Below, piece after piece: positions 63,470 to 64,000 of a stretch of DNA of 64,000 nt. The notes beneath the pieces were generated by a model, which saw nothing but the letters and a program-made list of their open reading frames with translations, was not told the origin of the DNA and ran no database searches. Source of the stretch: Butyrivibrio sp. INlla14. GTDB taxonomy: Bacteria; Bacillota; Clostridia; Lachnospirales; Lachnospiraceae. The translations under genes were made by a program, and so were the position numbers. Each line of letters opens with the position of its first letter. Position 1 is the stretch's first letter. The stretch spans positions 62,001-126,000 of the forward strand of contig NZ_FMVS01000011.1 in assembly GCF_900102515.1 (NCBI RefSeq). Reading direction: 5' to 3'.

Positions 63470-64000
63470 TCAGTATAGCGTCTGAACATCGCATATTTCC
63501 CCATCCTTTACCTTAAAACTCCAGATAGAGTGCGAGGCTAGCCTATGCTCAGTCAAATAGTAGGTATCATCCACCTTCGTGATATAGTAGGGAGTTCCTC
63601 CACCCACAAAGTACCTGGAATAAATATCTTCAAACTTTCCTTCTGCTAAATTCTCAAGAGAATCTGTCCTTACAATTGTGGCGTAATCCTGATTACCTGT
63701 AATATCAGTTGAAACAGTAATATAGTATTTCCCCTCAATAAATGATAGCTGCGCCATTCCCGCAAGTTGATCTGGAACGGGATATTCTTTTTTGATCTTC
63801 AGGTTTTTTAGATCACACCTAAGTATTCTGGGAGCTGTTCCCTTTTCCGATATTCCTGAGACAAAATAAATGTCACCATCTATTATGGTAAAAGACCTGA
63901 CATAGGTATCCGCAAGTTCGTCTATTTTCCTGATCTCAGTAAGATACATTCTGCTGGAGTCCTTGGTATGCCTAAAGCAATATAGCTCCCCGCTTTCAGA
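63470..64000 (-). CDS. Beta-propeller-like protein, C-terminal fragment (start beyond window)
   Basis: The frame is open to the right edge with no stop, so the start lies beyond it; an internal ATG at 63949 is not the real start. The 176 residues seen are strand-rich with repeated patterns of the kind IDGDIYFVSG, FIEGKYYITVS and KVDDTYYLTEH, spaced about 45 residues, as in bladed propellers. No active site was seen. Possibly a secreted or lipoprotein sensor; the N-terminus is needed. Confidence 0.6.
   Translation of the reverse strand, partial: SESGELYCFRHTKDSSRMYLTEIRKIDELADTYVRSFTIIDGDIYFVSGISEKGTAPRILRCDLKNLKIKKEYPVPDQLAGMAQLSFIEGKYYITVSTDITGNQDYATIVRTDSLENLAEGKFEDIYSRYFVGGGTPYYITKVDDTYYLTEHRLASHSIWSFKVKDGEICDVQTLY

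Noticed and set aside
1-64000. CRISPR arrays, canonical tRNAs, rRNAs, prophage or transposase genes
   Set aside because: None seen on either strand; the only T-arm-like GGTTCGACTCC is the tmRNA.

Overview
The window looks like a chromosomal segment from an anaerobic, low-to-moderate-GC Firmicute of the Lachnospiraceae, most likely Butyrivibrio/Pseudobutyrivibrio-like. This is inferred from protein character (NfnAB pair, FabK-type fatty acid synthesis, a clostridial-type tmRNA tag, tagaturonate reductase, large clostridial Opp proteins, a chemoreceptor), not from a database search. Almost every gene is core metabolism or housekeeping. There are no CRISPR arrays, prophages, rRNAs or canonical tRNAs, and no recognisable transposase.

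Layout. 1-621: 3' part of a MORN-repeat membrane protein. 839-3111: NfnAB/GltA-type flavoprotein pair. 3231-7311: one-carbon operon fhs-folD plus a zinc-ribbon/TPR membrane protein. 7418-10297: ftsK. 10422-10991: unknown conserved-looking protein. 11087-11884: proB. 11984-12148: hairpin-rich spacer. 12201-12553: tmRNA (ssrA). 12711-17881 and 17963-18205: secG-rnr-smpB, with a chemoreceptor gene lying between smpB and ssrA. 18352-24850: gpmI, a DUF4153-like membrane protein, a CDF transporter, thiamine pyrophosphokinase and a TPR protein. 25050-30008: RpiB-family isomerase, NagD-like HAD, a K+ channel with two TrkA-C domains, and a DEAD-box helicase with a charged repetitive tail. 30121-34014: yicC-gmk-rpoZ-rimO-pgsA. 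34181-42288: an oligopeptide ABC transporter (oppABCDF) whose subunits are unusually large. 42852-44354: uxaB behind two CcpA-like cre sites. 44463-54153: a complete fatty-acid-initiation/elongation operon (acpP-fabK-fabD-fabG-fabF-accB-fabZ-accC-accD-accA) ending in an acyl-CoA synthetase-like gene. 54286-55131: a divergent MerR-family regulator. 55206-56006: alpha/beta hydrolase. 56011-56682: a very large imperfect palindrome. 56796-58628: rqcH. 58766-60136: MATE transporter. 60400-62271: LacI-sensor/GGDEF protein. 62338-63384: M42 peptidase. 63470-64000: C-terminal end of a propeller-like protein.

How it fits together. Two ribosome-rescue systems (SmpB/tmRNA and RqcH) and RNase R occur in one window. 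The fatty acid operon has a near-textbook MerR-type promoter (-35, 19-bp spacer filled by a dyad, -10), so the divergent MerR protein with its GyrI-like effector domain is the natural candidate regulator. No fabH or MarR-type fabT is present.

Most interesting observations: (1) the ~672-bp imperfect palindrome at 56011-56682, whose two arms share at least 14 collinear complementary blocks and carry different but equivalent side hairpins; (2) the MerR-type control of fatty acid synthesis; (3) an exact 18-bp inverted repeat pairing the chemoreceptor start codon with its promoter spacer; (4) an Opp transporter with a ~230-residue insertion in the OppD ATPase, a ~270-residue external insert in OppB and membrane helices fused to OppF.
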